A DNA stretch of 28,790 nucleotides, taken from an uncultured Eubacteriales bacterium. Its GTDB lineage: Bacteria > Bacillota > Clostridia > Christensenellales > Aristaeellaceae. Shown here one piece after another: positions 1 to 6,014 of this stretch. The notes beneath the pieces are model-generated. The model was not told the origin of the DNA, made no database searches, and worked only from the letters and a program-made list of their open reading frames with translations. The stretch is taken from NCBI GenBank assembly GCA_900540045.1, contig UQEF01000029.1, forward strand, positions 1 through 28,790, in the 5' to 3' direction. The number at the start of each line of letters is the position of its first letter. Position 1 is the stretch's first letter. The position numbers and the translations under genes are program-made.

Positions 1-1411
1 CGCTGATGGGATTGGACACCACCTTGGGCTGAGTTCGGTAGAGCACGGTCCCGTCCGGCGCAATCGCCTCCTTGAGCAGATAGGGCTGCATCAGCCGTCC
101 GCCGTTGATCACCGCGCACGCCGCCGTAATCAGCTGAATCGGAGTGACGGCCACGCTCTGTCCAAAGCCGATGCGCGCCAGATCCACATTCTTGACGGAT
201 TGTACGGGTATTAGTATACCACTTCCCTCCCCCTGTAAGTCAACATTCGTTTTGCTTCCCAGACCGAAAGCATGCAGGTACTGGTACATCCGCTCCGTGC
301 CCAGCCTGAGCGCCAGCTCCACAAAGACGGGATTGCAGCTGTTCTGCAGGGCCTCGGCCATGGTTTCATCCTTGTGGGGGCTGCCCCAGCAGCGGATAGT
401 GTCTCCGTCCACGGTAATCTTGGCCGAGCAGTAGAAACCGTCCTCCGGGGTGGTCACGCCCGCGTCCAGCGCGGCGGCTGCGGTCAGGATCTTGAAGGTG
501 GAGCCCGGTTCGTAAGCGTCGGAGATCAGGCGGATGCGCATCAGACGCGTAAGCGCATCAGGCTGGTCGCGGGGAGGATCATTCGGGTCGTAGTCCGGCT
601 TGGAGCACATGGCCAGAATCGCGCCGGTGTAAGGGTCCATGGCGATGAGATGTACGGCCTGCGCCTTGTTGACGTCGTAGCATTCGCGCATGGCCTTTTC
701 GCAGATCTCCTGAATGGTAGCGTCAATGGTGAGCTTGATGCTGTTGCCATCCTGGGGCTCGATGTAAAGGTTGCCGCTGTCGTAGATGGGCTGGGATTTG
801 CCGTCCACGCTGCGAAGGCTCACGCCCGCCGTGCCGCGCAGCAGGCTCTCGTATTGCAGCTCCAGTCCGGATTGTCCCACGCTGTCCACATTGGTCAGGC
901 CCAAGGTCTGGGTCAGGAACGCACCGCGCGGGTATGCGCGCCGCACATCCTCGTCAAAGAGCAAGGCGCTCAGCTGGGATGCCACCGCCTCGTCCGCGGA
1001 AGCCTGCAGGGTTCTGAGTTCATCAGCCTTCTCACGCGATACCTGGCGCTTGAGAATGACCGACGCCTTGGTGCGGTCCGAAAGCTTTTGCGCCACGCTC
1101 TCCTCCGATAAATCCAAAATCGGACATACCGTTTGCGTAAACAAAGATATGTCCGATACCTTGCGAGGGTCGGCGCTGACGATATAGGCCGTCGCGCTGA
1201 CCACCAGGGTCTGCCCGTTGGTATCCAGAATAGAACCGCGGCGGGCATACACGGTGCCCTCCCGGGTCCACTGGCTGATCCCGCGCTGGGTAAGCTCCGA
1301 TGACCGGGCCGTGGTCAGATAGGCGATGCGCAGCGTGAGCAGCGAAAAGAGAAACGTCAACATCATCAGCAGCGCAAAGACCCGTTTGCGGATATGCAGC
1401 TCGGTCGGCAT
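1..1411 (-). CDS. ftsI: FtsI/PBP2-type peptidoglycan transpeptidase, partial at left edge
   Basis: Division-type class B penicillin-binding protein that cross-links septal peptidoglycan outside the membrane. Translation from the ATG at 1411 gives a short cytoplasmic tail, one membrane anchor (about residues 10-31), the N-terminal PBP dimerisation region (starting near YARRGSILDTNG), then the transpeptidase domain. The active-site STFK motif has its nucleophile at Ser304 and the SxN motif is Ser358-Cys-Asn360. The third motif (KTG) would lie beyond position 1, so the gene is cut by the window and about 470 codons are visible. A GGGGG ribosome binding site lies upstream of the ATG. It follows the FtsL-like gene on the same strand, as in dcw clusters. 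SpoVD, the sporulation paralogue, is the main alternative; the C-terminal PASTA region that could separate the two is not visible. Confidence 0.93.
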   Translation of the reverse strand, partial: MPTELHIRKRVFALLMMLTFLFSLLTLRIAYLTTARSSELTQRGISQWTREGTVYARRGSILDTNGQTLVVSATAYIVSADPRKVSDISLFTQTVCPILDLSEESVAQKLSDRTKASVILKRQVSREKADELRTLQASADEAVASQLSALLFDEDVRRAYPRGAFLTQTLGLTNVDSVGQSGLELQYESLLRGTAGVSLRSVDGKSQPIYDSGNLYIEPQDGNSIKLTIDATIQEICEKAMRECYDVNKAQAVHLIAMDPYTGAILAMCSKPDYDPNDPPRDQPDALTRLMRIRLISDAYEPGSTFKILTAAAALDAGVTTPEDGFYCSAKITVDGDTIRCWGSPHKDETMAEALQNSCNPVFVELALRLGTERMYQYLHAFGLGSKTNVDLQGEGSGILIPVQSVKNVDLARIGFGQSVAVTPIQLITAACAVINGGRLMQPYLLKEAIAPDGTVLYRTQPKVVSNPIS

Positions 1412-1418
1412 GGTCCTA

Positions 1419-1442
1419 CCCCCAGAATGCTTGATATGGGGG
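1419..1442 (-). promoter_or_regulatory. possible hairpin masking the ftsI ribosome binding site
   Basis: CCCCCA (complement of 1437-1442) and TGGGGG (complement of 1419-1424) form a perfect 6-bp inverted repeat with a 12-base loop. The downstream arm contains the G-rich ribosome binding site of the PBP gene. Folding would hide the site. A regulatory role is inference only. Confidence 0.3.
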
Positions 1443-1504
1443 ATGTATGCGTTTTGACGCCGGTTTATGCCGTTTTCGACCCAATAGGCCGCAAGACGGC
1501 AAAA

Positions 1505-2149
1505 TCAGTTGCTGGCCACGGCGGGCACGTGCGTGGCGGAAGTGGTCTGCTCAGAGGGAACCTCAATGGCCGCGTCCGCCCGGGCCTGGGTCTCTGTCCC
1601 GGCCGAAGCCATGGGGCGCGTATCCACAGCCACAAGGTGGATGGCCTCGGCGGATTCCGCGGGAATCATGTTGAGGTCACGGGCGGCAGCGTAACAGATC
1701 GCAGCCTCGGTCGAAGCCTCCGCAATCTGTGTTTCCAGGGCGGCGTTCTGGCTGCGGCAATCCGCGATGGAGCGTTCCAGACGGTTGATGTCCTTTTGCC
1801 GGTCGGCAATGGTGCCCTGCTGAAGCAGCACGCACAGGCCGCATATAAACAGCAGCAGCGCCGTGAGAAAAACGCCCATGCGCACGGAGATCCGCACGCC
1901 GCCCTTGCTCATTTCCCGCCGGATGGATTCTTCCAGGGCCTGCTGCTCGCGGGTGAGGCGCTCCATCTCCAGCTTTTTCCCCTGGGTGCGGCAACGCCGC
2001 TGCCGGTCCGGCTTGAGCCAGCCCGTCTGTGGGTCCACGTCGCTGCCGGGCAGGTAAACGCTGGCGGATACACTCATGCGCGGCGTCGGCACGTAACCGC
2101 CGTGTCCTCCATGGCTGAAACTATCATAGAGGGGTTCATACTGCGACAT
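1505..2149 (-). CDS. FtsL-like septum formation protein
   Basis: Predicted bitopic division protein of 214 residues. It has an unusually long cytoplasmic N-terminal part of about 90 residues, one membrane helix (VFLTALLLFICGLCVLL) and then an extracellular heptad-like stretch (QKDINRLERSIADC onward) typical of FtsL/DivIC leucine-zipper proteins. The alanine/threonine-rich C-terminal tail looks disordered. Sequence identity with FtsL is always low, so the call rests on topology and on its place between mraZ and the PBP gene, where ftsL normally sits. AAAGGAG lies 8 bases before the ATG at 2149. It would act in the FtsQLB-type complex that activates septal synthesis with FtsI. It could instead be a lineage-specific DivIC-like protein. 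Confidence 0.75.
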   Translation of the reverse strand: MSQYEPLYDSFSHGGHGGYVPTPRMSVSASVYLPGSDVDPQTGWLKPDRQRRCRTQGKKLEMERLTREQQALEESIRREMSKGGVRISVRMGVFLTALLLFICGLCVLLQQGTIADRQKDINRLERSIADCRSQNAALETQIAEASTEAAICYAAARDLNMIPAESAEAIHLVAVDTRPMASAGTETQARADAAIEVPSEQTTSATHVPAVASN

Positions 2150-2169
2150 ACCCTTATCTCCTTTCCGGC

Positions 2170-2655
2170 TTATTCTTCAAGGTTGCCGATCTCGTCTAGA
2201 ATCTCGTCGCGGTGCTCCTTGTAGTAGCTGTCTTCTTCCTGCGCCACGGCGCTTGCCACGATGCGGATGTGGTCCAGCGCGCCGCTGATTTCCACATCCC
2301 GCGCGTCGCCCAGCACGTATTGGCGCAGCTTGACGGGCAGCAGCACACGGCCCTGGTTATCAGCCTGCATGCCGGGATAGCTGAATTTGGCGACATGGTC
2401 CAACTGCTTTTGTACGGCGGGCTTGCGCCGGTTGAGGGCGTAAAGCTCATCGACCATGGTTTCAAACGCCTCGTCAGGGTAGATGGCGACGGCCCGGTCA
2501 TCGAGACTGACGGTGATGGTGAAGCTCTCGCCCAACGCTTTGCGGTAGGCGTTGGGGACGATGATGCGGCCCTTGGCGTCGATGGAGTGGTCGTAGCTAC
2601 CGAAAAACTTGAATTTACGGAAGCTGGAGCGCTCCTGGGCTTCAGGCGCGTTCAT
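2170..2655 (-). CDS. mraZ: MraZ transcriptional regulator of the division cluster
   Basis: MraZ is a ring-forming DNA-binding protein that controls its own dcw operon. The protein carries the two tandem SpoVT/AbrB-like half domains of the family: FFGSYDHSIDAKGRIIVP near the N-terminus and DNQGRVLLPVKLRQYV in the second half. I chose the ATG at 2655 because GAGGA sits 7 bases upstream. In-frame starts at 2673 (ATG) and 2703 (GTG) would add up to 16 residues, but the GTG falls inside GTGGAGG repeats that look like operator boxes. The acidic C-terminal tail is longer than in the usual family member of about 143 residues. The next gene downstream is the FtsL-like gene, 20 bases away, with no rsmH between them. 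Confidence 0.93.
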   Translation of the reverse strand: MNAPEAQERSSFRKFKFFGSYDHSIDAKGRIIVPNAYRKALGESFTITVSLDDRAVAIYPDEAFETMVDELYALNRRKPAVQKQLDHVAKFSYPGMQADNQGRVLLPVKLRQYVLGDARDVEISGALDHIRIVASAVAQEEDSYYKEHRDEILDEIGNLEE

Positions 2656-2696
2656 GCGCCGTTCCTCGTCCATACCGTCACCCCGCTCCCCGTTTT

Positions 2697-2747
2697 CCTC
2701 CACTTGCCACCCTTTTTAGGGCTGTGACACCATTATGCTCCACTTTT
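2697..2747 (-). promoter_or_regulatory. putative MraZ operator repeats
   Basis: Three related minus-strand boxes occur: AAAAGTGGAG (2738-2747), AAAAGGGTGG (2707-2716) and CAAGTGGAGG (2697-2706). The last two are directly adjacent at a 10-base step and the first lies 31 bases upstream, so all three face roughly the same side of the helix. A partial fourth, ATAATGGTG, lies just after the first. GTGG-containing direct repeats upstream of mraZ are the known MraZ target type; assignment here is by resemblance. Confidence 0.5.
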
Positions 2748-2761
2748 GTTTTCAAAGTCAA
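2732..2761 (-). promoter_or_regulatory. sigma-A-type promoter of mraZ
   Basis: On the minus strand TTGACT (2756-2761) is followed after 18 bases by CATAAT (2732-2737). This places the start of transcription near 2725, about 70 bases before the preferred mraZ start codon. The spacer contains one AAAAGTGGAG box that may be bound by MraZ. Confidence 0.65.
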
Positions 2762-2866
2762 CGGACGAAAAATGGTATCTTCTTCCAAAACGCAACAAAC
2801 CACACATAAAAAACGGTGAATAGTAAGAACGTCTGTTCGCCACAATTTGTTGGTATTCAAAAAGAA

Positions 2867-2899
2867 CCCGCAAACCTTTTTTCCATAAAGGTTTGCGGG
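2867..2899 (-). terminator. intrinsic terminator after the metallophosphoesterase gene
   Basis: A perfect 13-bp stem (CCCGCAAACCTTT with AAAGGTTTGCGGG) around a 7-base loop is followed on the minus strand by TTCTTTTTG. It lies about 60 bases after the stop codon of the phosphoesterase gene and separates it from the mraZ promoter. Confidence 0.8.
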
Positions 2900-2961
2900 C
2901 CATGGGAACGCTTGTTTTCTTCACTTTATTTCAAAATTGTTAAGAAATTATTTCGTAAAGT

Positions 2962-3669
2962 TTAGATTTGGTTTTCTCCTTCGATTTGCAACGGACAGAA
3001 GCCCAATGCATCGCATGAAGTCAGAAAATACCGGATTCCCTGCCTTTCACCGCGAAACGCCACCTTGATGCCGGCGCCATGCAGGTGGCCGTAGACCACG
3101 CGCGTCACGGCATATTCCTCCAGAATGTCCGTAAAGGGCGTGCCCACACCGTCGGCAAACAAGGGCGGATAATGCATCAATACCGTTATATCCTGCCCGG
3201 ACAGACCGGCTGCCTGATCCAGCGACATCCGCAGACGCATCAGTTCCCGGCGGAATACCTTTTCATCCTGCGCGCCCAGGGGCTGCTGCACGGTTGGAAA
3301 CATCCAGCCGCGCGTGCCGCAGAAGATGTGACCCTCCAGTGCCAGCGCGTCATTCTGAAGGGCGAACATTCCCTCCGGCAACGCAGCGCGCAGCTTGCTG
3401 AGCGAACTCCACCAATAATCATGGTTGCCGCGCAGCAAAAGTTTCCGTCCCGGCAAGGCCGCGATGGCGCGCAGGTCATCGAGGGCCTGGTCCAGCTGCA
3501 TGGCCCAGCTGATGTCGCCGGGGATGAGCACCACGTCCGTTGGCCCGACCATGCGCCGCCAGTGATCGCTGATGGTTTCAAAATGGCGATCCCAATGACT
3601 GCCGAAAACGTCCATGGGCTTTTGCGCATGGCCTGGCAGATGGAGATCGCCAATCGCAAATATCGACAT
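2962..3669 (-). CDS. calcineurin-like metallophosphoesterase
   Basis: Predicted cytoplasmic dinuclear-metal phosphohydrolase of 235 residues. The family motifs appear in order: GDLHL near the N-terminus, GDISW, LRGNHDYWW, LMHYPP and YGHLHG, which supply the Asp, Asn and His metal ligands. The overall pattern matches the bacterial predicted phosphohydrolases of the COG1768 type, whose physiological substrate is not established. No signal peptide or membrane segment is seen. GAGGG lies 4 bases before the ATG. It is 26 bases downstream of the zinc-ribbon gene on the same strand, so the two probably share a transcript ending at the hairpin 60 bases past the stop. Confidence 0.9.
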   Translation of the reverse strand: MSIFAIGDLHLPGHAQKPMDVFGSHWDRHFETISDHWRRMVGPTDVVLIPGDISWAMQLDQALDDLRAIAALPGRKLLLRGNHDYWWSSLSKLRAALPEGMFALQNDALALEGHIFCGTRGWMFPTVQQPLGAQDEKVFRRELMRLRMSLDQAAGLSGQDITVLMHYPPLFADGVGTPFTDILEEYAVTRVVYGHLHGAGIKVAFRGERQGIRYFLTSCDALGFCPLQIEGENQI

Positions 3670-3695
3670 TCGTCCCTCGCTTCTTCAGGGTTGGT

Positions 3696-4100
3696 TCATT
3701 CCTCGTCATCCTCGTCATCGTCCTCGTTTTCCTCATCCTCGATGACGCTTTCAAGGGAAAGCTCGCTTTCGATGTCCCCAAATTCGGTCTCGGGGATGTC
3801 CTCGTGAATCTGGGGGATGATCTCATCCATGGTGCTTACGGAGTTGAGGCCGATGGTGCTTTCATCCACCGCGGTGGGCGTTTCGTCGTTATCGGTATCG
3901 GAACCGCCGCTGGCCATCTCCTTGAGGCAGCTCAGGCACACGTCGCGACCGGGAAGCGCGGGCGCCGCGTTGCACACGGAGCACAGCTCCATCTCATCTT
4001 CTACCTGGGAGCCTTTCAGCTCTCTCTGGCATACCTTGCAGAGCTTTTCATTTTCCTGAATATAATTCAGGTCGCAACGAGGGCATTTGATGAGTTTCAT
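3696..4100 (-). CDS. small zinc-ribbon protein with long acidic tail
   Basis: Uncharacterised protein of 134 residues. The first 60 or so residues contain four CxxC pairs: CPRC and CKVC, then CSVC and CLSC, consistent with two zinc ribbons or knuckles. The rest is strongly acidic and probably disordered, ending in a run of Glu and Asp (EDEENEDDDEDDEE). Zinc ribbons often bind nucleic acid or protein, and acidic tails can mimic nucleic acid or tune solubility; no function can be assigned. GAGGAGG lies upstream of the ATG at 4100. It leads a two-gene unit with the metallophosphoesterase. Confidence 0.8.
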   Translation of the reverse strand: MKLIKCPRCDLNYIQENEKLCKVCQRELKGSQVEDEMELCSVCNAAPALPGRDVCLSCLKEMASGGSDTDNDETPTAVDESTIGLNSVSTMDEIIPQIHEDIPETEFGDIESELSLESVIEDEENEDDDEDDEE

Positions 4101-4147
4101 CTGTCGGTTCCTCCTCTATGATGGGTGGCTGTTTCCACTTGGAATCA

Positions 4148-4176
4148 TTGCCATGGAAGCGGTCTGCCAATTATAT
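4148..4176 (+). promoter_or_regulatory. candidate promoter of the CAP-domain gene
   Basis: TTGCCA (4148-4153), a 17-base spacer and TTATAT (4171-4176). The surrounding 4165-4215 stretch is the most AT-rich part of this region and has other -10-like hexamers, including TATAAT on the minus strand, so the divergent zinc-ribbon gene may also start here. Confidence 0.5.
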
Positions 4177-4209
4177 TGCAAAAATAAGTATTAATTATTA
4201 CGATTATAT

Positions 4210-4224
4210 TACGTCTTTGACGTA
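4210..4224. promoter_or_regulatory. perfect palindrome in the CAP-gene leader
   Basis: TACGTC-TTT-GACGTA is a perfect 6-bp inverted repeat between the candidate promoter and the ribosome binding site. It could be an operator half-site pair for a dimeric repressor, or chance in an AT-rich leader. Confidence 0.3.
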
Positions 4225-4247
4225 CCAAAACATACTGGAGGTGTCCA

Positions 4248-4937
4248 ATGAACGGAAAACGAAAGCTGATAGCCCTTTTGCTGACATTTTGCCTTTTGGC
4301 CCACGCCACGGCCTTAGCCGGCGGCGCGCCGTCCTCGCAATTTGGTTTCAAGGGCTGGCCCTACCGTCAGAACAACAGCTGCACAGCAATCTGCCCCAGC
4401 GCGACTCCTCCCGTGATGCCTGCGCCGACCGAGGTCCCCACGCCGGAACCCACCGTGACGCCTGCGCCGACCAAGGTCCCCACGCCGGAGCCCACCGTGA
4501 CGCCGTCCGAAACGGAAGTTCCTCCCTTTACAGACGAAGATTATACTACGGGTTCCATAACGGCGCAAGAGGAAAATGCATTTCTTTTGCTCAACCAGGA
4601 TCGGGCCGCCAACGGCCGTTCAGCGCTTGAGCTCGATCCCGCGCTGTGCGACCTGGCACGGCTCAAGAGCCGCGATATGTACCTGAACAACTACTTCTCG
4701 CATACCTCTCCCACGTATGGAAGCGCTGCCCAGATGCTTTCCACCTATGGCTATTCCTTCACCTCGGTGGGCGAAAACATCGCCCATCATGCCACGGTGG
4801 AGAAGGCTCAGGCCGCTTTCATGAGCAGTTCCGGCCATAGGCAGAACATCCTGGGTTCCCAGTGGACCAAGGTGGGCATCGGCGTCTGGGAGGACAGCCA
4901 GGGCTTTGTCTATGTGACTCAACTGTTCGTGCGCTGA
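4248..4937 (+). CDS. secreted CAP (SCP/YkwD-like) domain protein
   Basis: Extracellular protein of 229 residues. A signal peptide (MNGKRKLIALLLTFCLLAHA, cleavage likely near ALAGG) is followed by a proline/threonine-rich linker made of two near-identical 14-residue units, then a CAP domain. CAP hallmarks seen are NQDRAANGRSALELD, HTSPTYG, VGENIA and SSGHRQNILG. Bacterial CAP proteins of the YkwD group are common in spore formers, but their biochemical role is mostly unknown, with lipid or peptide binding suggested. GGAGG lies 7 bases before the ATG. It is a single-gene unit ending at the hairpin at 4953. Confidence 0.92.
   Translation: MNGKRKLIALLLTFCLLAHATALAGGAPSSQFGFKGWPYRQNNSCTAICPSATPPVMPAPTEVPTPEPTVTPAPTKVPTPEPTVTPSETEVPPFTDEDYTTGSITAQEENAFLLLNQDRAANGRSALELDPALCDLARLKSRDMYLNNYFSHTSPTYGSAAQMLSTYGYSFTSVGENIAHHATVEKAQAAFMSSSGHRQNILGSQWTKVGIGVWEDSQGFVYVTQLFVR
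4413..4496 (+). repeat. two-copy 42-bp in-frame tandem repeat (Pro/Thr linker)
   Basis: Two head-to-tail 42-bp units (4413-4454 and 4455-4496) differ at only a few bases and encode about 14 residues each, rich in PTPEPTVTPAPT. They form the spacer between signal peptide and CAP domain. Copy number is likely to vary among strains by slippage or recombination. Confidence 0.9.
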
Positions 4938-4952
4938 TTCTCAGAGCAAACG

Positions 4953-4990
4953 AAAAGCCGCTATCCCAGGCAACGGGACAGCGGCTTTTT
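4953..4990. terminator. bidirectional terminator between convergent genes
   Basis: AAAAGCCGCTATCCC and GGGACAGCGGCTTTTT pair with one mismatch around a 7-base loop. Plus-strand reading ends in TTTTT and minus-strand reading in TTTTCGTTT. It serves the CAP gene and the small gene on the opposite strand. Confidence 0.85.
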
Positions 4991-4999
4991 CTGTGCAGC

Positions 5000-5338
5000 T
5001 CAGCGCACGCGGCACCTGAGGGCCATGGGAAGGCTTCTGCCCGGACCGGCATAGGCCGGCCGGGCCCATTGGCTGTAAGGGTTCATGCTCACGCCCGCCG
5101 CCCTGAGCACGCCCCGGCCCGCCATGCTCCCCCGCGGACGCACGTACGTACTCAACGCGACGGGCTGTTCGGCGGCGATTCCCTCCTCCGGCACAGGCCG
5201 GAAGGGCTCGGCAGACAGGCTGGTAAACCGGTCCGAAATGCGCGCTTCGGTCAGGACGCTGCGCCTGGGCAGGGCCGGCAGCAGCACCGCCTCGCTGATT
5301 TGCAGTGCGGGACGCATCCATAGATAGCTCTGCATCAT
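5000..5338 (-). CDS. small uncharacterised protein
   Basis: I do not recognise this 112-residue product. It begins MMQSYLWMRPALQISEAVLL and is rich in Arg, Ala and Pro, with no membrane segment or cysteine cluster. It is probably real because AAAGGAG lies 4 bases before the first ATG, codon third positions are strongly GC-biased like its neighbours, and it ends just before a bidirectional terminator. It sits 72 bases after engB on the same strand with no terminator between, so it may be the last gene of a lon-engB transcript. The nearby in-frame ATG at 5392 lacks a comparable ribosome binding site. Confidence 0.65.
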   Translation of the reverse strand: MMQSYLWMRPALQISEAVLLPALPRRSVLTEARISDRFTSLSAEPFRPVPEEGIAAEQPVALSTYVRPRGSMAGRGVLRAAGVSMNPYSQWARPAYAGPGRSLPMALRCRVR

Positions 5339-5410
5339 ACCACTCCTTTCCAACTGCCATGGGCTGGCTATTGCATGGTATGCCGCAGGCAAAACGGGGG
5401 TGCGTGGCGT

Positions 5411-6013
5411 TCATTCCTCGGCTTCCCCATCCTCCTCCATCAATTCGCCCACACGCGCAAGCAGCGCGTCGCGTCCTGTGAAATCCTCGCTCGAAAAGGC
5501 GATAACCTCCCAGGGCTGCACCAGAAGTGCGCGGCAGATGGGTGCGATGTGTTTCATACGCGCGCCCCGGCTGATCTTGTCGGCCTTGGTGGCGACCACC
5601 GTGAAGGGAATGCCCATCTGGCGGAAATACTGCGCCATGGCTACGTCGTCACGCGTGGGCTCGTGGCGGATATCCACCAAAAGCAGCACATGCCTCAGCA
5701 GCGTGCTGTCCTGGAAATAGCCGTCCATCATCTCGCCCCAACGCTGCTTCTCGGCCTGATTTACCTTGGCAAAGCCATAGCCGGGCAAGTCCACCAGATG
5801 GAAGGCCTCGTTGATGAGAAAGATGTTAATCAGCCGCGTCTTGCCAGGGGTGGCGCTGGTCTTGCACAGTTTTTTCCGGGCACAGAGCGCATTGATGAGC
5901 GAGCTTTTGCCCACGTTGCTCTTGCCAACCACCGCAAGCTGGGGAAGCGTGACCGGAGGTTCCTCACGGTACTGGGCCAGGCTGGTGACGAAGCTCGCGG
6001 TTTTGATTTCCAT
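5411..6013 (-). CDS. engB: ribosome biogenesis GTP-binding protein EngB (YsxC/YihA)
   Basis: Cytoplasmic P-loop GTPase of 200 residues needed for assembly of the large ribosomal subunit. Visible GTPase motifs are G1 ([16 protein letters not shown]), the switch-I threonine region ([14 protein letters not shown]), G3 ([12 protein letters not shown]), G4 (VATKADKI) and G5 (FSSEDFTG). The GYGFAKV signature is specific to this family. The start at 6013 is fixed by AAAGGAG, which is encoded by the last codons of lon; the lon stop codon ends one base before this ATG. The order lon-engB matches lonA-ysxC of Bacillus, suggesting translational coupling. Confidence 0.97.
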   Translation of the reverse strand: MEIKTASFVTSLAQYREEPPVTLPQLAVVGKSNVGKSSLINALCARKKLCKTSATPGKTRLINIFLINEAFHLVDLPGYGFAKVNQAEKQRWGEMMDGYFQDSTLLRHVLLLVDIRHEPTRDDVAMAQYFRQMGIPFTVVATKADKISRGARMKHIAPICRALLVQPWEVIAFSSEDFTGRDALLARVGELMEEDGEAEE

Positions 6014-6014
6014 A

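Noticed and set aside
272..1111. Long plus-strand open frame opposite the PBP gene
   Set aside because: It is antisense to a clear transpeptidase with STFK and SxN motifs, has no ribosome binding site, and its product is typical of shadow translation in GC-rich DNA.
4941..5414. Alternative minus-strand frame overlapping the small gene at 5000-5338
   Set aside because: It runs through the bidirectional terminator and has no ribosome binding site, whereas the frame at 5000-5338 has an ideal one.
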